64,000 bases of DNA from Lepas anatifera (GCA_034440635.1 JAOTON010002234.1:1527001-1591000); one strand, 5' to 3'. Counted from the stretch's first letter, positions 46,013 through 57,468 are shown. Translations and numbers: made by a program. The notes: generated from the letters alone by a model not told the origin.

Positions 46013-46963
46013 TTCACACGCGCAGTGGAGGGGACCCCTCCCCTAGGGACCCCCTAGGACCCGTCCTAAAGTGACCCCCTCCCCAGGATCTCAAACACTA
46101 AGGTAGTTCAAAACATCCGTTTGAGGGCGTGTGGGGGCCATGGTGACCTACATTATGGCTACATTTCATTGACCTAGGCCAATATCTTCAAGATCAAACG
46201 AGGTCGTAAAGGTCAACTCGGTGCCGTGCTGGAGGGAGACTTATTGGAAAATGGCGTGATTATGCAGGAAAAAGCCGAAAATACACTGAAAACGGACTAA
46301 GCCCGCAGAGAAAATGTCCTACACAATGTCCTCTAAAAGTTTGAGGTTAAGGTCATTCAAGGTTATTGACCTATGACGTAGCAATATAACATATTATTAA
46401 TCATGCACAATATGACTGGCACTATAGTAGCTTTTGGGCGGGAAATGAGGGCTTGATCTTGATAAAAGACCTTTCACCTTAACTTGTAACCATGACCTGG
46501 ACATTGAATAACCGTAACTATGAAGTCATAGCATAACATAGGTCATACTGAATATTGCCATCTTACCGGAGCACTTGGGTCAATGACCTTAAGAATGTTT
46601 TATGACCTTGAACGGTGATATTTGACTTCATGTGAGGTGACCTTGACATAAAATCCCGATTATATGACGTGATTACGTCATCATTTGGTCTACAGTGTGG
46701 TGGCAAAGTCGTGCGACTGCGCGATTGCGATGGTCTAAAAACAGAGGTCTTACCTTGAAAGTCCATAAATAAAACATCATTGGCTGATCTTATAATTATT
46801 TCACTTAGTAACGCGCTCATGAATTCTCTCAAATGAATCCAAGTAGCATTTCCGGCTGCAATGGTTCTTTACCACCTTGGAAAAATATGTGGGGGGCACT
46901 TTAGGACGGGTCCTACGGGACGGGACGGGATGGGTCCTGGAGGAGGTCTACTGCGCGTGTCAA
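46013..46963 (+). mobile_element. TTAA-type MITE, family C copy 2
   Basis: The left end reads TTCA-CACGCGCAGTGGAGG and the right end CTGCGCGTG-TCAA, so the inverted terminus is intact while both TTAA sites have decayed. The GGACCCGTCCTAAAGTG block near the left is mirrored by CACTTTAGGACGGGTCC near the right, extending the inverted repeat. The middle aligns with copies at 16548 and 54188, including a DR4-like AGGTCATTCAAGGTTA at about 46348. Non-coding. Confidence 0.8.
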
Positions 46964-47765
46964 AACGTCCTATTTCTCCTTAATGATGGCATTAGAGCGA
47001 ACGAAAGGCTGCAACGGTTTTTAAAAGTCCATCACCTGGCTTTGATGTGGATTTATACCTCCTTGGGGTTGCCCGGGCACCCCCAACGAAACGTCGAAGC
47101 AGTTGTCAAATACCTCTTAAATTTGCGTGTTTTCATCTTGAATATTTTAAATTGGTTTATGCAGTCTAGCAGGGCTGAACAATGCTAGAACAGTTTGCAC
47201 TATACTTTCACCCTTTATGGTTTTAGGGCGCCACAGCTACCAGGGCTATATAATGTATTTTCACCCTTTAATTTGGTGACTGATTGATTGATCCACTGGT
47301 TGATTCGTTTGGCGTAGGTTGAGTGTCAGCCTTAGCCTTCGTGGTCATATACGCCTATATCACTAAGATATGACGGTCCTAAGCATTGTTCCGAATTTGG
47401 GTAGAAACACCCAATGAACAAATACACACCCCTGCACCTGGCTATCGCAGTTCAAATCTCATCATTTAAGTGCTACATTTCCTTTGAATAGGAAGCATAC
47501 TTACGATGAAATCCCTTTCCAAGTAGGTGTGTAGGCAGTGAGCCACGGCTTTGTTGTCTCTGCTACACGCCCGGGCAGTGGAGATGACCACTGCGGACAC
47601 AAGTCGGAACAGTGAGTCATTCTCCTCCCCTGTTTGGACGGTATCAGTGTGGCCGTGCAGTGGCAGTAAGAACATCAACACCCTCCAGGCTCAGCGTTAG
47701 GGGCGCAAACTAGCCCTAAATGGCAGAAGTGTGCCAAGAAAGACATGCCCACTGGGCAAGTCTTT
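46964..47765. other. Unassigned spacer
   Basis: No gene or repeat recognised. Short frames only. Confidence 0.5.
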
Positions 47766-47976
47766 CGTGTTTTGCCATTTTTTAGCTGCTTCAGAAAATA
47801 CCGTAGGGGTGTTCAAACAGCCCCGACGGAGGGAAAAATATCGGTGTATTGCGTTTTTAATGTGTTTGTTCCCGAATTGATTATTTTTACTTATGAAAGC
47901 CATTTAAGCTGACGTTAGTTATTCATGTGAAATAACTTATCGTTCATCAAACTTATATAAACAAATATCTAGCTGA
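47766..47976 (+). repeat. Dispersed repeat R4, copy 1
   Basis: Direct match to 48891-49115. Starts CGTGTTTTGCCATTTTTTAG, contains GTGTTCAAACAGCCCCGACG and GTTCCCGAATTGATTA, and ends CAAATATCTAGCTGA. Confidence 0.85.
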
Positions 47977-48457
47977 GGCTGGGTTGCCCAGCCTGTTCTC
48001 AGGCGGACCACGGAAAAACTTTAGACACCTCTGCGCTTATTTGGAAGCTAACAGTTCAAAGAAGACTGGGGCACAGTCGTCTTCTCAAGTTCAAGACTAG
48101 AGCCTGTTGCACATGCGTTATTCCAGAAACGGAAATAATGCCCCCTTTGTGGTCGCTTCCGTCGGTCACTCTTGCAATATAGGAATAGAAGCCGGATACT
48201 AACCGGTGCGGTTTGTGGGTAGGTGCGCCCGCGAAAGTCCCACTTCACACAGTCTGCACTCACCGAGTGTCACTCATCCTTTTGGTTCTATAAAACTGGA
48301 ACGCGATTTCCTATCTACATCTCGTCACTTTTAATTTGCCAAGTCATTTACCGCTGGAGACAAATACGATGTCCGTTTCAAAGTATGAGGGCACCCTCAT
48401 CTGGCATCATTGCGCACTCCATGACCTGGACACTCAGCAAATTTACATGTGTCCGTT

Positions 48458-48667
48458 CAAGGGCGGACGCAGACCCGAGTTTTGGGGGCCAAACCCATGT
48501 CTGCCTCTCCTCCTGGGGGGTGGGACGAATATGTTTTTGCTCTACAGACCTAGTGTAAACACCTTTTTAAAAACAATTTCTCCAGTGTTTGGGGGGTAAA
48601 AGATAGTTTGTCCCCTCCAGCACTTGGGGGGGCATGGCCGGAATGGCCCTCCCTGCGTCCGCCAATG
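48458..48667. mobile_element. Short hAT-type MITE
   Basis: Left end CAAGGGCGGACGCAG and complement of the right end, CATTGGCGGACGCAG, form inverted termini. The flanks TGTCCGTT (48450-48457) and TGCCCGTT (48668-48675) agree at 7 of 8 positions, as expected for a decayed hAT duplication. It is 210 bp, G-rich and non-coding, and lies between the two R4 copies. Confidence 0.68.
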
Positions 48668-48890
48668 TGCCCGTTTGCGGTCCGCGTACTTGATATGAGC
48701 GGCGGTTTAGGGGGATGTCAATTAGGCGCACTCCTGAGCTATAGATGGCTGCAGTGGCGCAGCCAGGATTCGGGCAGGGGAGGCTTCGGCGGCTGTTTCG
48801 GACTCCTTGGGAACCAGTTCCCCTCTCCTGTCTTTTTTTGTATCGCATTTGACCTGATGTTCCATACATTAATTCTGCTGTGTCTATTTA

Positions 48891-49115
48891 CGTGTTTTGC
48901 CATTTTTTAGCTGATTCAAAAAATACCGTGAGGGTGTTCAAACAGCCCCGACGGAGGGAAAAATATTGGCGTATTGCGGGCATTTTTGTTCATTTTTAAT
49001 GGGTTTGTTCCCGAATTGATTACTTTTACTTATGAAAGACATTAAAGCTGACATAAGTTTTTCATGTGAAATAAATTATCAGTCATTAAACTTATATGAA
49101 CAAATATCTAGCTGA
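48891..49115 (+). repeat. Dispersed repeat R4, copy 2
   Basis: Second R4 copy, about 1.1 kb downstream of the first and in the same orientation. It carries a small insertion (GGGCATTTTTGTTC) relative to copy 1. Confidence 0.85.
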
Positions 49116-50174
49116 CAGTGCGTAAGTGACAGACAAATTATTTACGTCAGAGCTATTGGATTACTTAAGAAATTTAATTATTATATGGTTGAATTGGTAA
49201 ATAGATTAACTACTAAATGGTTAAAACAAACTTACAATTCTAACATAATTTGGCCTTCACTTAGGTACACATTTCCCAATCTGCTCCAACCTAAACTTAA
49301 ATACCTACCTCCTGATTTGCAAAAAAAACTGGATTCATTTTTCATTGGACTCAAAACGCATAATTCATTCGAGAAAAAACACTTCATGAGGATACGTATT
49401 CCTCTTTAAGCACGTCCCATGAGCCTAACGGTTGGTGTTGGATGCGTAGACCATGGGACAGCGCCAAGCAGGGTGAACTGGGTCCGAAGGGGTCGATGCC
49501 CGTTCTAAATAGGCACTGGCTGATTCGCTGCAAACGGTGATTTCTGGGGCGAATAAAACCTTCAAACTGAGGGTTTTCGGTGTGTCCTTGATGACCTAAG
49601 TTCACATCCCTCCACAATGTGTCGCACTCCCTTATCCGATGCGTACATAATTAAATCATGACTCTGGCATGAATATAGTTGAAAAAATTAATCACTTGGA
49701 GCTATTGTCTTCACGTTAACACTCATGAACTATAGGCAAACTATAGATCATCGGGCGAAGACGTCTCCCGCGTAACCTCTCTAGCAGCGCCCACGACTGC
49801 AAATCCAAACAGCATGAGCAAGCCCATATTCTTGATAGGATCCATCGAGCTGGTTACCTGCAAAGCCCAGTATGTGGTGTACTGTCCGCCGGTACCACAT
49901 GATGGCTGCAGAATGAAGTTGGAGTCTTCAGCTCTGGGTTCGACCCTTCTCCGGTTCCCAGGAGATAATCCAACCAGCGCCTGCGAGAAAATGCTCTGTG
50001 CGTTCTTTTACACCTTTTATTTTCCATCTAAGCACCCTTCACACGCTTCTAATCACATTCACAAATGAAACGGAGAAACATTTATAGGCTTTAGAGTGTT
50101 CAGGCAAGGGGCAGGAAGATAAATTGACAACGTATATACTGACCGGTCTCCTCAAATCCTGGACATAAATACAC
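49116..50174. other. Unassigned spacer
   Basis: AT-rich near 49150-49380, otherwise mixed. No gene recognised. Confidence 0.5.
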
Positions 50175-50380
50175 TTATGTTATATATTCAGGCACAGCCC
50201 TTCGTCAAAATCAAGTAGGTCAAGTCTCAGATTCGCCGTCATAGTGTAGCCAGACCTCGAATTGAGCTTCATACAAATGCCTTTTAGAACGAGGTTTGAA
50301 AAATTGGATGTTGCAACAATAATAATCGGGGTACCTCTAACCTAAGGATTATGTCTAAAACACAGGAAAACTAGACCAAT
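50175..50380 (-). repeat. Hammerhead-bearing repeat H, copy c (unsplit)
   Basis: Inverted match to 51050-51087 plus 52934-53130. On the minus strand it reads TTGGTCTAGTTTTCC, AGACATAATCC, TTAGGTTAGAGGTACCCCG, a CATCCAATTTTT block, GAAGCTCAATTCGAGGTCTGG and then the hammerhead-like core. Because TAATCC-TTAGGTTAG is continuous here, this copy records the sequence before the Harbinger-type insertion in the sister copy. Confidence 0.8.
50178..50212 (-). ncRNA. Hammerhead-like core, locus c
   Basis: Minus strand: GATT, TTGACGA, GGGCTGTGCC stem-loop, GAA and AT spacer. The first core base (C of CTGA) is T and the stem I partner has changed (AACA), so this copy is probably inactive. Confidence 0.35.
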
Positions 50381-50719
50381 AGTTCAGGTCACAATGTGAT
50401 CTATGAATGATAGATCACATTAACCAGCAGAGATGGATTTGTTTGAGGAGTACGTACTATGAGTATGGACTTTTGGAATAATACATTTTTATAAAGCTTT
50501 TCTGCAGCCAGACGTATACTTAACGTTGGGCCAGAGGTACAGGCTGGGGAAAAGGGTTTATCAATGATTCACCAGATTAAATAACCTTATGCGATGGATG
50601 GAGTTCAGGGACAATTTGACCTGACCACTAAAATCTGAATTAAGTAATTAGAGTGAAACTTATTTAACAAAAGATAGCATCAGGCTTACGTAAATGGGAA
50701 AGTTTGCTGTCATTGTACC

Positions 50720-50873
50720 CAGTGACGGCGGAACGTCCAAATTCAAGGGGGAGGGCACCATGGAATTTTCAACCCATTTACTTTTAGTCAACACCATAGG
50801 GCTACTGTTAAAATTTATGATTTAAGGAGACGAGGGGCACCGTGCGCCGGTGCCCCCAGTTCCGCCGCCAGTG
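50720..50873. mobile_element. Short hAT-type MITE
   Basis: The left end CAGTGACGGCGGAAC and the complement of the right end, CACTGGCGGCGGAAC, are inverted termini. Flanks ATTGTACC (50712-50719) and ATAGTACC (50874-50881) agree at 7 of 8 positions. GGGGGAGGGCACC and GGTGCCCCC extend the foldback. Length 154 bp; non-coding. Confidence 0.7.
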
Positions 50874-51049
50874 ATAGTACCGATGTAGCATCACATGGAT
50901 TAATGCTAAACAAGTAGTTATTGCTAGCATTTTAGCTGAAGTCAGCAAAAAAACGAAGATAAAATGAATAACAATAATATTAAAAGAATTTTACACCATT
51001 AAAATAGATAGTGTTTGGCTGAAATAAATGAAAAGTCTGTCACACAACC

Positions 51050-51087
51050 ACTGGTCTAGTTTTCCAGCATTGTAGACATAATCTTTA
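51050..51087 (+). repeat. Hammerhead-bearing repeat H, copy d, left piece
   Basis: ACTGGTCTAGTTTTCC followed by AGACATAATCTTTA matches the start of copy c. The rest of the copy continues after the Harbinger-type element at 52934. Confidence 0.75.
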
Positions 51088-52933
51088 AGCCCCAGTCACA
51101 CTAGAGCTGTCGTCTGCGAGCGGTAGCCGATTCTGATCGGCTAGTGGTCTGAACTGCTCTCCCACCGGTCCGATGGTTGCAGTCACATTGAGTCGATGAC
51201 CGACCTATCGGTTACTGATCCGGCGAGATCACGAATGTTAATGTGACTGCACAAATTGAATCGGGTGCGATCAGTCGGAGAGCTGTCGCAGATGAGATTG
51301 GTGCGGTCCGCGATCAGTCGCCTCGAGTTCGCAGACCTTATCAAGACTAATCGGGTACCGGGGTGAGCAGACGGGGATGTTCGGAGCCTTTTTGAGGACT
51401 GGTCGTAGATAAGTTTATAATAGTTGAAACCAGTGTCGGATCAGTTGGGGAGTTATATTACAATGTTTTCGACCATCTGGCTGATGAATAAAATTGTGAA
51501 TCGTCGATGGGAAGATACATTTGATCTATGCCCCTCTGACCGTGAAAGCTGATATGGACGGGATTTCGCCTCTGACCTGCCTTATTTTCCAACTCATCCT
51601 TTTGGAGCAAGAGATGGCAGTTCTAAAATCGGGATGGCTGTACCGAAAAAAACAAGGCTAAGAGGAGGCGGCGCTCCTCGATCCAACCCTGGCTGAGGAG
51701 GTGGTTGCAGTACGGGTCCTTTCATTCTCTGATGCAGTAACTGGAAGCTGAATCTGAGGTTGATTCTATCATCTACATGAGGATGGAATAACACCATTTC
51801 GGTCTTAGTAAAAATGTGTGTGAACAGATATTCGAAGAGTTCCACGAAGAAGTCGTTTCTACCCCATCCAGTAAAGATGAATGGGAGCACATCGCCGAAC
51901 ATTTCTCTAAGCGATGGCAGTTTCACTACTGCCTTGACGGAACTGATAGCTGACATAAATCAATCAAATAAATTGGGGAGAATTCCTCCTCTTTTCTCTC
52001 CCTGACATCATTGTATCTTGGTTCGCATCTAAATCTGCAAATCAAGACGTTACATCTAAAACTCTACTTAGTGCAAACTCATTTATTCTTCGGTGAACTC
52101 TAAAACACAAATCAGGGATGCAACTGACAAGAGGCCTGTAAAAATTAAAGGGGGAAGCAAGAAACGGCGATATATTGTGGTAGGCATGTAGGTCTATCAT
52201 CCTCCTTACACCCCAAACGCTCGCCGACTGATCGCCCATTACCACCTCGATCGTCAACAGTTCCAAGACCGCACCCCGACTGAGCGAGGATGGAGACAGA
52301 CAGGTTTGGACCAGTCGTCGAATGGTCAGGGAGCACTCTCAGACTGTTCGCCGATGGATCGGCGTTTGATGTTTTACTCAGGGGAAGTATTCTATTTATT
52401 TATTTATTAATATGTATCACCAACAGGCGGTGCCCACTGACAAGTGAAGTCTAGCAGCTAAAACACATGGTTATTTACAATGAGCGAGCATAAATAATAA
52501 TACCACCAAGAAGACACAAGCATTAGAAATCAAACAAAATGACTAGCTGCGGGTGCAATCATGACAAAATGGCACACAAGTGATGCAAATGGAGTTCGCC
52601 AACATGATTCTCCACTCGGATGCACAAATGCTAGTCATGTCTCAATAAGATGGCTTTCCGCCGACTGATCGCCGACTGACCGTAGAGTTGTCTGCGACAA
52701 GTCTCCCAATGGTCGGAGACCGCTTGAGACCCATCGGTGACTTAGTCGGCCACCGATATTGCGAACCGTTCATAAAACCGATCGGGATATATTCGACAGG
52801 TTTACGATCATGGCCGATTACTTGCCGACTCCCGACTTGTCGCCGAGCAATCGCAGACCTATCTTCGATTGTGACCGTCCGAGCAGTCGTAAACTGTCGA
52901 AAACCAGTCGAATCGTGTAGCGTGACTGGGGCT
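51088..52933. mobile_element. PIF/Harbinger-type non-autonomous element
   Basis: Inverted termini AGCCCCAGTCACACTA (left) and AGCCCCAGTCACGCTA (complement of right) are flanked by TTA on both sides (51085-51087 and 52934-52936). Three-bp TTA/TAA duplications are typical of PIF/Harbinger. Subterminal regions repeat GATCGGC, GACTGATCG and CCGACT motifs. The insertion splits an H repeat whose unsplit sister at 50175 keeps a single TTA. A 120-codon minus frame (51594-51956) shows no transposase or Myb-like domain I recognise. Length 1846 bp. Confidence 0.82.
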
Positions 52934-53130
52934 TTAGGTTAGAGGTACCCCGATTGTTATGGTCACAAAATCCAATTTTTTAAGAATTCGTTCTAAAAGG
53001 GATTTGCATGAAGCTCAATTCGAGGTATGGCTACGCAATGACTGATAATTTGAGATTTGACCTACTTGATTCTGACGAAGGGCTGTGCCTGAATTTAGAA
53101 TCTAAGTGCATTTTATATTCAGGCTTCGAG
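52934..53130 (+). repeat. Hammerhead-bearing repeat H, copy d, right piece
   Basis: Begins TTAGGTTAGAGGTACCCCG directly at the Harbinger junction, then CCAATTTTTTAAG, GAAGCTCAATTCGAGG, the hammerhead-like core and a GAGAAGACAGGCCAGT block. Confidence 0.78.
53068..53102 (+). ncRNA. Hammerhead-like core, locus d
   Basis: GATT, CTGACGA, GGGCTGTGCCT stem-loop, GAA, TTTAG spacer, AATC. Stem I (GATT/AATC) and the CTGANGA...GAA core are intact; stem III is minimal. Confidence 0.48.
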
Positions 53131-53204
53131 AAGACAGGCCAGTAATACCTGGAGAAACACTGATCAGATATGTACGTACGCATATGCGGTTCCAGGGGGG
53201 CACA

Positions 53205-53440
53205 TGTTTGAACACCATTTTTGTGCACTGCCAATTAGGGTCGAGCAATAGAACAAAGTAGTTATGATCGGGTGGTGTTCTGTCTTATTTTCGTTAGGTG
53301 AGTTTGCCTTTGCTTAATTTTAAATCATCTCCTGTCTATTTCACTGGGGGGGCCAATTGTCGGGCATTGGGGGGCATTTCTGCCGAATGGGGGGGCAAAT
53401 GGCCCGCCGTTAACATGTTTAAAAATGGCCAGCTCTACAC
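53205..53440 (+). repeat. Dispersed repeat R2, copy 2
   Basis: Inverted match to 2260-2490. ACTGGGGGGGCCAATTG, GGGGGGCATTTC, GGGGGGCAAATGGCC and TTAACATGTTT run in order. The plus-strand frame at 53298 shares YFTGG, GGKWP and VNM with the frame of the other copy. Confidence 0.72.
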
Positions 53441-54187
53441 CTCGCATGAGGGGATAATGGTGGGGTTTGGTGAGAGAAACTAAGATCATTTAAGGTGCAA
53501 GCTGATGACTTTTATCTTCAAAGTAGGAATTCAGGGCGAAAAATATTTAAACATTAACACTTGAATTGCCAGTGATAAAATTGTGCGACCAACAGGCTGC
53601 TGTTTTTTAAGTTATAATCTATTTCTTTGGTAATTTCAGATTTTTGGTGGCGACTTCATGATTTTGTCCCAGTTAGTTAGATTGGATAGAAATGATGCAT
53701 CAATTTTCTTTCGCTTCGTACTTCCTTGATGCAATGTCTTGTACAAGACGCAAAAGTGCGACCCTGCATGGATATTCATCTGTGTTGCGTTAGGTCTCCA
53801 TGCTTATATGTTCACCAGATTTGCATTTGTCCGGAGAATATGGTCGTCTCAATGTCGCTGCTCGGACGTAGATATTGCAACAGCGGCCTTGCAGTTCCAG
53901 CTGGCGCACGTTTCCAGAAGCGGACAGAGCACGTGCTGCCCAGCAGGCGGCCTCCGTCACCACGCAGGAGGTTATGCATAATCGCTGCTAAATTCGTACT
54001 GCTGCTAATCTGTACGATCGATCATGCCGGACCTGCTTAACGTAATAAAGTTAAGTAATTGCCACCAACAGCCCATACTAGTTTTCACGCCAAACAGTAC
54101 ACTCTCACATCAAGCGGAACACAGAATTTCCAATTATTTAGTGTCGTGTCGGTGAAATCTGCAGCTAATTTTTGGGCAAATGAACAA
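53441..54187. other. Unassigned spacer
   Basis: Two overlapping frames (53726-54040, 104 codons; 53739-53981) have no recognised product. No repeat seen. Confidence 0.45.
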
Positions 54188-55162
54188 TTAATACCCGCAC
54201 TGGAGGGGGTCTCGCACTAATACGCATTGGAGGGGCGCCTGGTAGGCCCCCCTAAGATCTCAGAAACTAAGAGGCGTAGAAAAAGGAGAAAGTTTGGGAG
54301 GTGGGTGGGGGGTTATGGTGAGTTACATCATGCACAATTTTTTTGACCTAGGTCAATATCTTTAAGGTCAAACAAGGTCATAAAGTTCAGATCTTGGTCA
54401 TACTGGGGACAGAGTAGAAATGCCGTGATTATGAAAAAAACAAGGCGGGAATAATCTGAAGGCGGACCAGGATCATAGAGGGAAGGTCGTAAAAAAAACT
54501 TCCTTACAGTTTTGGGGTCAAGGTCATTCAAGATCAGTGACCTACCTATAAGGCCACACTATGGTTTACTACTTATAATGTAAAATATGACTACAATTAT
54601 AGCAACTGTTTCGTGGGAAATGAGGATTGACCTTACCTAATGGCCTTTGAGTTTGACCTTGACCTTTGCATTGAGGTACCTTAACTATGACGTCATAGCA
54701 TGATATACGTCAGACCAGGTAACGCCATTTGACCGGAGGCACTGGGGTCAGTGACCTTGAAAGTACTGATATGACCTTGACCTCTGCCCTTGAGCTTTAT
54801 GTGAGGCGACCTTGACATATTATCCCGGTTATATGGCGTTATGACGTCACCACTCGGTATCCAAAGCAAGTGAACTGGTCCGACCTTGTGTGTTGGGGTT
54901 TAGGGCGCCTCAGCAACCAGGCTATGTCGCGCCCGAACTGGTCCGACCGCGTGATTACGGTGATCCCAAAATGCAAGTCTGACTTTGAAAGCCTATAAGC
55001 CAAAACATGTTCCACCGATTTTTCAACTTCTTTCACAAATCGACGTGCTATTGAATTCTGTTAAATGTGACCCAGTATCATTTATTTGGCTACGAGCAGT
55101 TCTCCGGCCACCTTGGAAAAACAAGTGGGGGGGGCCTCCGAGTCCCCCTCCAGTGGTGCGCC
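54188..55162 (+). mobile_element. TTAA-type MITE, family C copy 3
   Basis: TTAA at 54188-54191 precedes TACCCGCACTGGAGG. The interior aligns with copies at 16548 and 46013 (AAACTAAGAGGCGTAG, AGGTCATTCAAGATCAGTGACC, GACCTTGACC). The right arm GGGGGGGCCTCCGAG, then CCAGTGGTGCGCC, runs straight into the minisatellite at 55165, and no closing TTAA remains. Non-coding. Confidence 0.78.
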
Positions 55163-55164
55163 AT

Positions 55165-56520
55165 TCCTGAGCCTGTCCGTCCGTGGTGTGCCCTCTCTGC
55201 ACATGTCCGTCCATGGTGTGCGCTCTCCGAGCCTGTCCGTCCGTGATGAGCCCTCTATGTGCCCCTGTCCCTCCATGATGTGCCCTCTCTGTGTCTGTCC
55301 ATCTGTGATGTGCCCTCTCTGTGTATGTTCGTCCATGATGTTCCCTCTTTATGCCCCAGTCCGTCTGTGATGTGCCCCATATGTGCCTCTGTCCGTCCGT
55401 GATGTGCCCTCTCTGTCTGTCCGTCCGTGAAGAGTCCTCTCTGTTCCTGTCCGTCCGTGGTGTTGAGCACATGTGTTCTCTCAGTACCCCTGTCCGTCCG
55501 TGATCTGCCCTCTCTTTGCCCCTGTCCGTCCGTGATGTGCCCTCTATGTCCCCTGTCCGTCCGTGATGAGCCCTCTCTGTTCCTGTCCGTCCGTGATGAG
55601 TCCTCTCTGTTCCTGTCCGTCCGTGATGAGTCCTCTCTGTTCCTGTCCGTCCGTGATGAGTCCTCTCTGTTCCTGTCCGCCCGTGATGTGTCCTCTCTGT
55701 GCCCCTGTCCGTCCGTGAGGTGTCCTCTCTGTTCCTGTCCGTCCGTGATGAGTCCTTTCTGTTCCTGTCCGTCCATGATGAGTCCTCTCTGTTCCTGTCC
55801 GTCCGTGGTGTTGAGCACATTTGTTCTCTCTGTACCCCTGTCCGTCCGTGATGTGCCCTCTATGTGCCCTGTCCGTCCGTGATGAGTCCTCTCTGTTCCT
55901 GTCCGTCTGTGGTGTTGAGCACATGTGTTCTCTCTGTACCTCTGTCCGTCCGTGATGTGCCCTCTATGTGCCCCTGTCCGTCCGTGATGAGTCCTCTCTG
56001 TTCCTGTCCGTCCGTGATGTGTCCTCTCTGTGCCCCTGTCCGTCCGTGATGTGCCCTCTCTGTGCCCCTGTCCATCCGTGATGAGTCCTCTCTGTTCCTA
56101 TCCGTCTGTGGTGTTGAGCACATTTGTTCTCTCTGTATCCCTGTCCGTCCATGATGTGCCCTCTCTGTGCCCCTGTCCGTCCGTGATGTGCCCTCTCTGT
56201 GCCCCTGTCCGTCCGTGATGAGTCCTCTCTGTTCCTGTCCGTCCGTGGTGTGCCTTCTCTGTGTCTGTCCGTCCGTGGTGTGCCCTCTCTGTGTCTGTCC
56301 GTCCGTGATGTGCCGTCTATGTGCCCCTGTCCGTCCATGATGTGCCCTCTCTGTTCCTGTCCGTCCGTGGTGTGCCCTCTCTGTGTCTGTCCGTCCTTGG
56401 GGTGCCCTCTCTGTGTCTGTCCGTCCGTGATGTGCCCTCTATGTGCCCCTGTCCGTCCGTGATGTGCCCTCTCTGTTCCTATCCGTCCGTGGTGTGCCCT
56501 CTCTGTGTCTGTCCGTCGGC
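55165..56520. repeat. 30-33-bp minisatellite, about 44 units
   Basis: The unit is TGTCCGTCCGTGATGTGCCC followed by TCTCTGTTCC or TCTCTGTGCCCC. A longer variant with GTTGAGCACATGTGTTCTC recurs at about 55458, 55808, 55912 and 56110, giving irregular higher-order blocks. Length variants of 30 and 33 keep frames open on both strands (265 and 196 codons on the minus strand among others); these are artefacts. The array abuts family C copy 3. Confidence 0.96.
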
Positions 56521-56744
56521 AGCTGCTACTCTGAAGCCGCTGCGCCGGATGCACACGCTATCGCTCACCGACGCTCTGTCTGGAATACAGCACACTGGCA
56601 CACCATTCGCAGCCACCGCGGGCCCGGCCCAGTACCGGCCAACAGGCCGTCACTGCACGACTGCACCTCGACTGACCGCTCTGATTGTGTGCCGTATTTG
56701 GTTTAGGGATTAGGCAAGGAACAGTTTTCATTTATGCACACAGT
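56521..56744. other. Unassigned GC-richer spacer
   Basis: Between the minisatellite and a hAT-type MITE. No gene recognised. Confidence 0.5.
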
Positions 56745-56935
56745 CATGGGCGCCGAAAGCGGGGGGACGGGGGACGCGTCCCCCTGTTGGCCAACCAGGG
56801 GGGACGTCCCCCCAAAATTTTTGGGTCAATGGTCATTAATGCTGTCAGTTACCGAATATGCTCAAAATTCGCCTCCAGTTGGTCAGCACCAGCCCGGGTC
56901 TGTCCCCCTGCGAAAATTCCGTGGCGGCGCCCCTG
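56745..56935. mobile_element. hAT-type MITE Z, complete
   Basis: Termini CATGGGCGCCG (left) and CAGGGGCGCCG (complement of right) are flanked by identical CACACAGT at 56737-56744 and 56936-56943; the identity extends three more bases. GGGGGACGCGTCCCCC forms an internal palindrome. A left-half relative is at 57190-57340 and a right-half relative at 61818-61918. Length 191 bp. Confidence 0.75.
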
Positions 56936-56964
56936 CACACAGTCATATGATGATAATAACTGCT

Positions 56965-57189
56965 AGCATAAGCAGATCCAAGGGAGGGGGTGTTGGTAAG
57001 GGGGCACTTCCCCTCGATCGAAACTCGGTGCCCCCTGAAATGGCACCACCGGAAAGATCGATGGCGCCCCCCATGAAATGTCGATTCCTTGGAGGATGCG
57101 AGTACCGGTGCCCCTGCGTTAGGATTTGGCGCCGGCCTGGTCCGGATGGCGCCCCTTTCGGACCATACACCCGTCAGAAATTCTGGATG
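56965..57189. repeat. GGCGCCCCC/TGAAATGTCGAT degenerate repeat
   Basis: Units such as GATCGATGGCGCCCCCCATG and GAAATGTCGATTCC resemble the internal units of the repeats at 6128 and 34826. Termini are not resolved. Confidence 0.5.
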
Positions 57190-57340
57190 CGCCCATGGGT
57201 GTCGAAAGAGGAGGAGCGGGGGACGCGTTCCCCTACTTGCGGATCTGGGCGACGTCCCTCAAAAATTGGTTGACCCTTCCTCGGCTGATTTTTTTTACAC
57301 ACGGGAAGGGCTCTGGACACACTTATATTTGGCTGACGTC
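57190..57340. repeat. MITE Z left-half fragment
   Basis: CCCATGGGTGTCGAAAG, GGGGGACGCGTTCCCC and CGACGTCCCTCAAAAATTGG align with the left half of 56745-56935. The right half is missing. Confidence 0.6.
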
Positions 57341-57468
57341 ATATGTGAAAAGCCCCTGATATTCACCTGATGATACATTAGATCATGAATCAATTTTATA
57401 TTGGCTGTATACGTACCATCTATAAGCCATGTTTTACCAACATTACGGATATTTTTGTTAAGTCAGGC

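Noticed and set aside
51594..51956. 120-codon frame inside the Harbinger-type element as a transposase remnant
   Set aside because: No DDE or Myb/SANT-like signature was visible and the reading frame is short; I keep the element as non-autonomous.
55023..56554. Arginine/threonine/aspartate-rich and cysteine/serine/proline-rich frames up to 265 codons
   Set aside because: They are translations of the 30-33-bp minisatellite in different phases on both strands.
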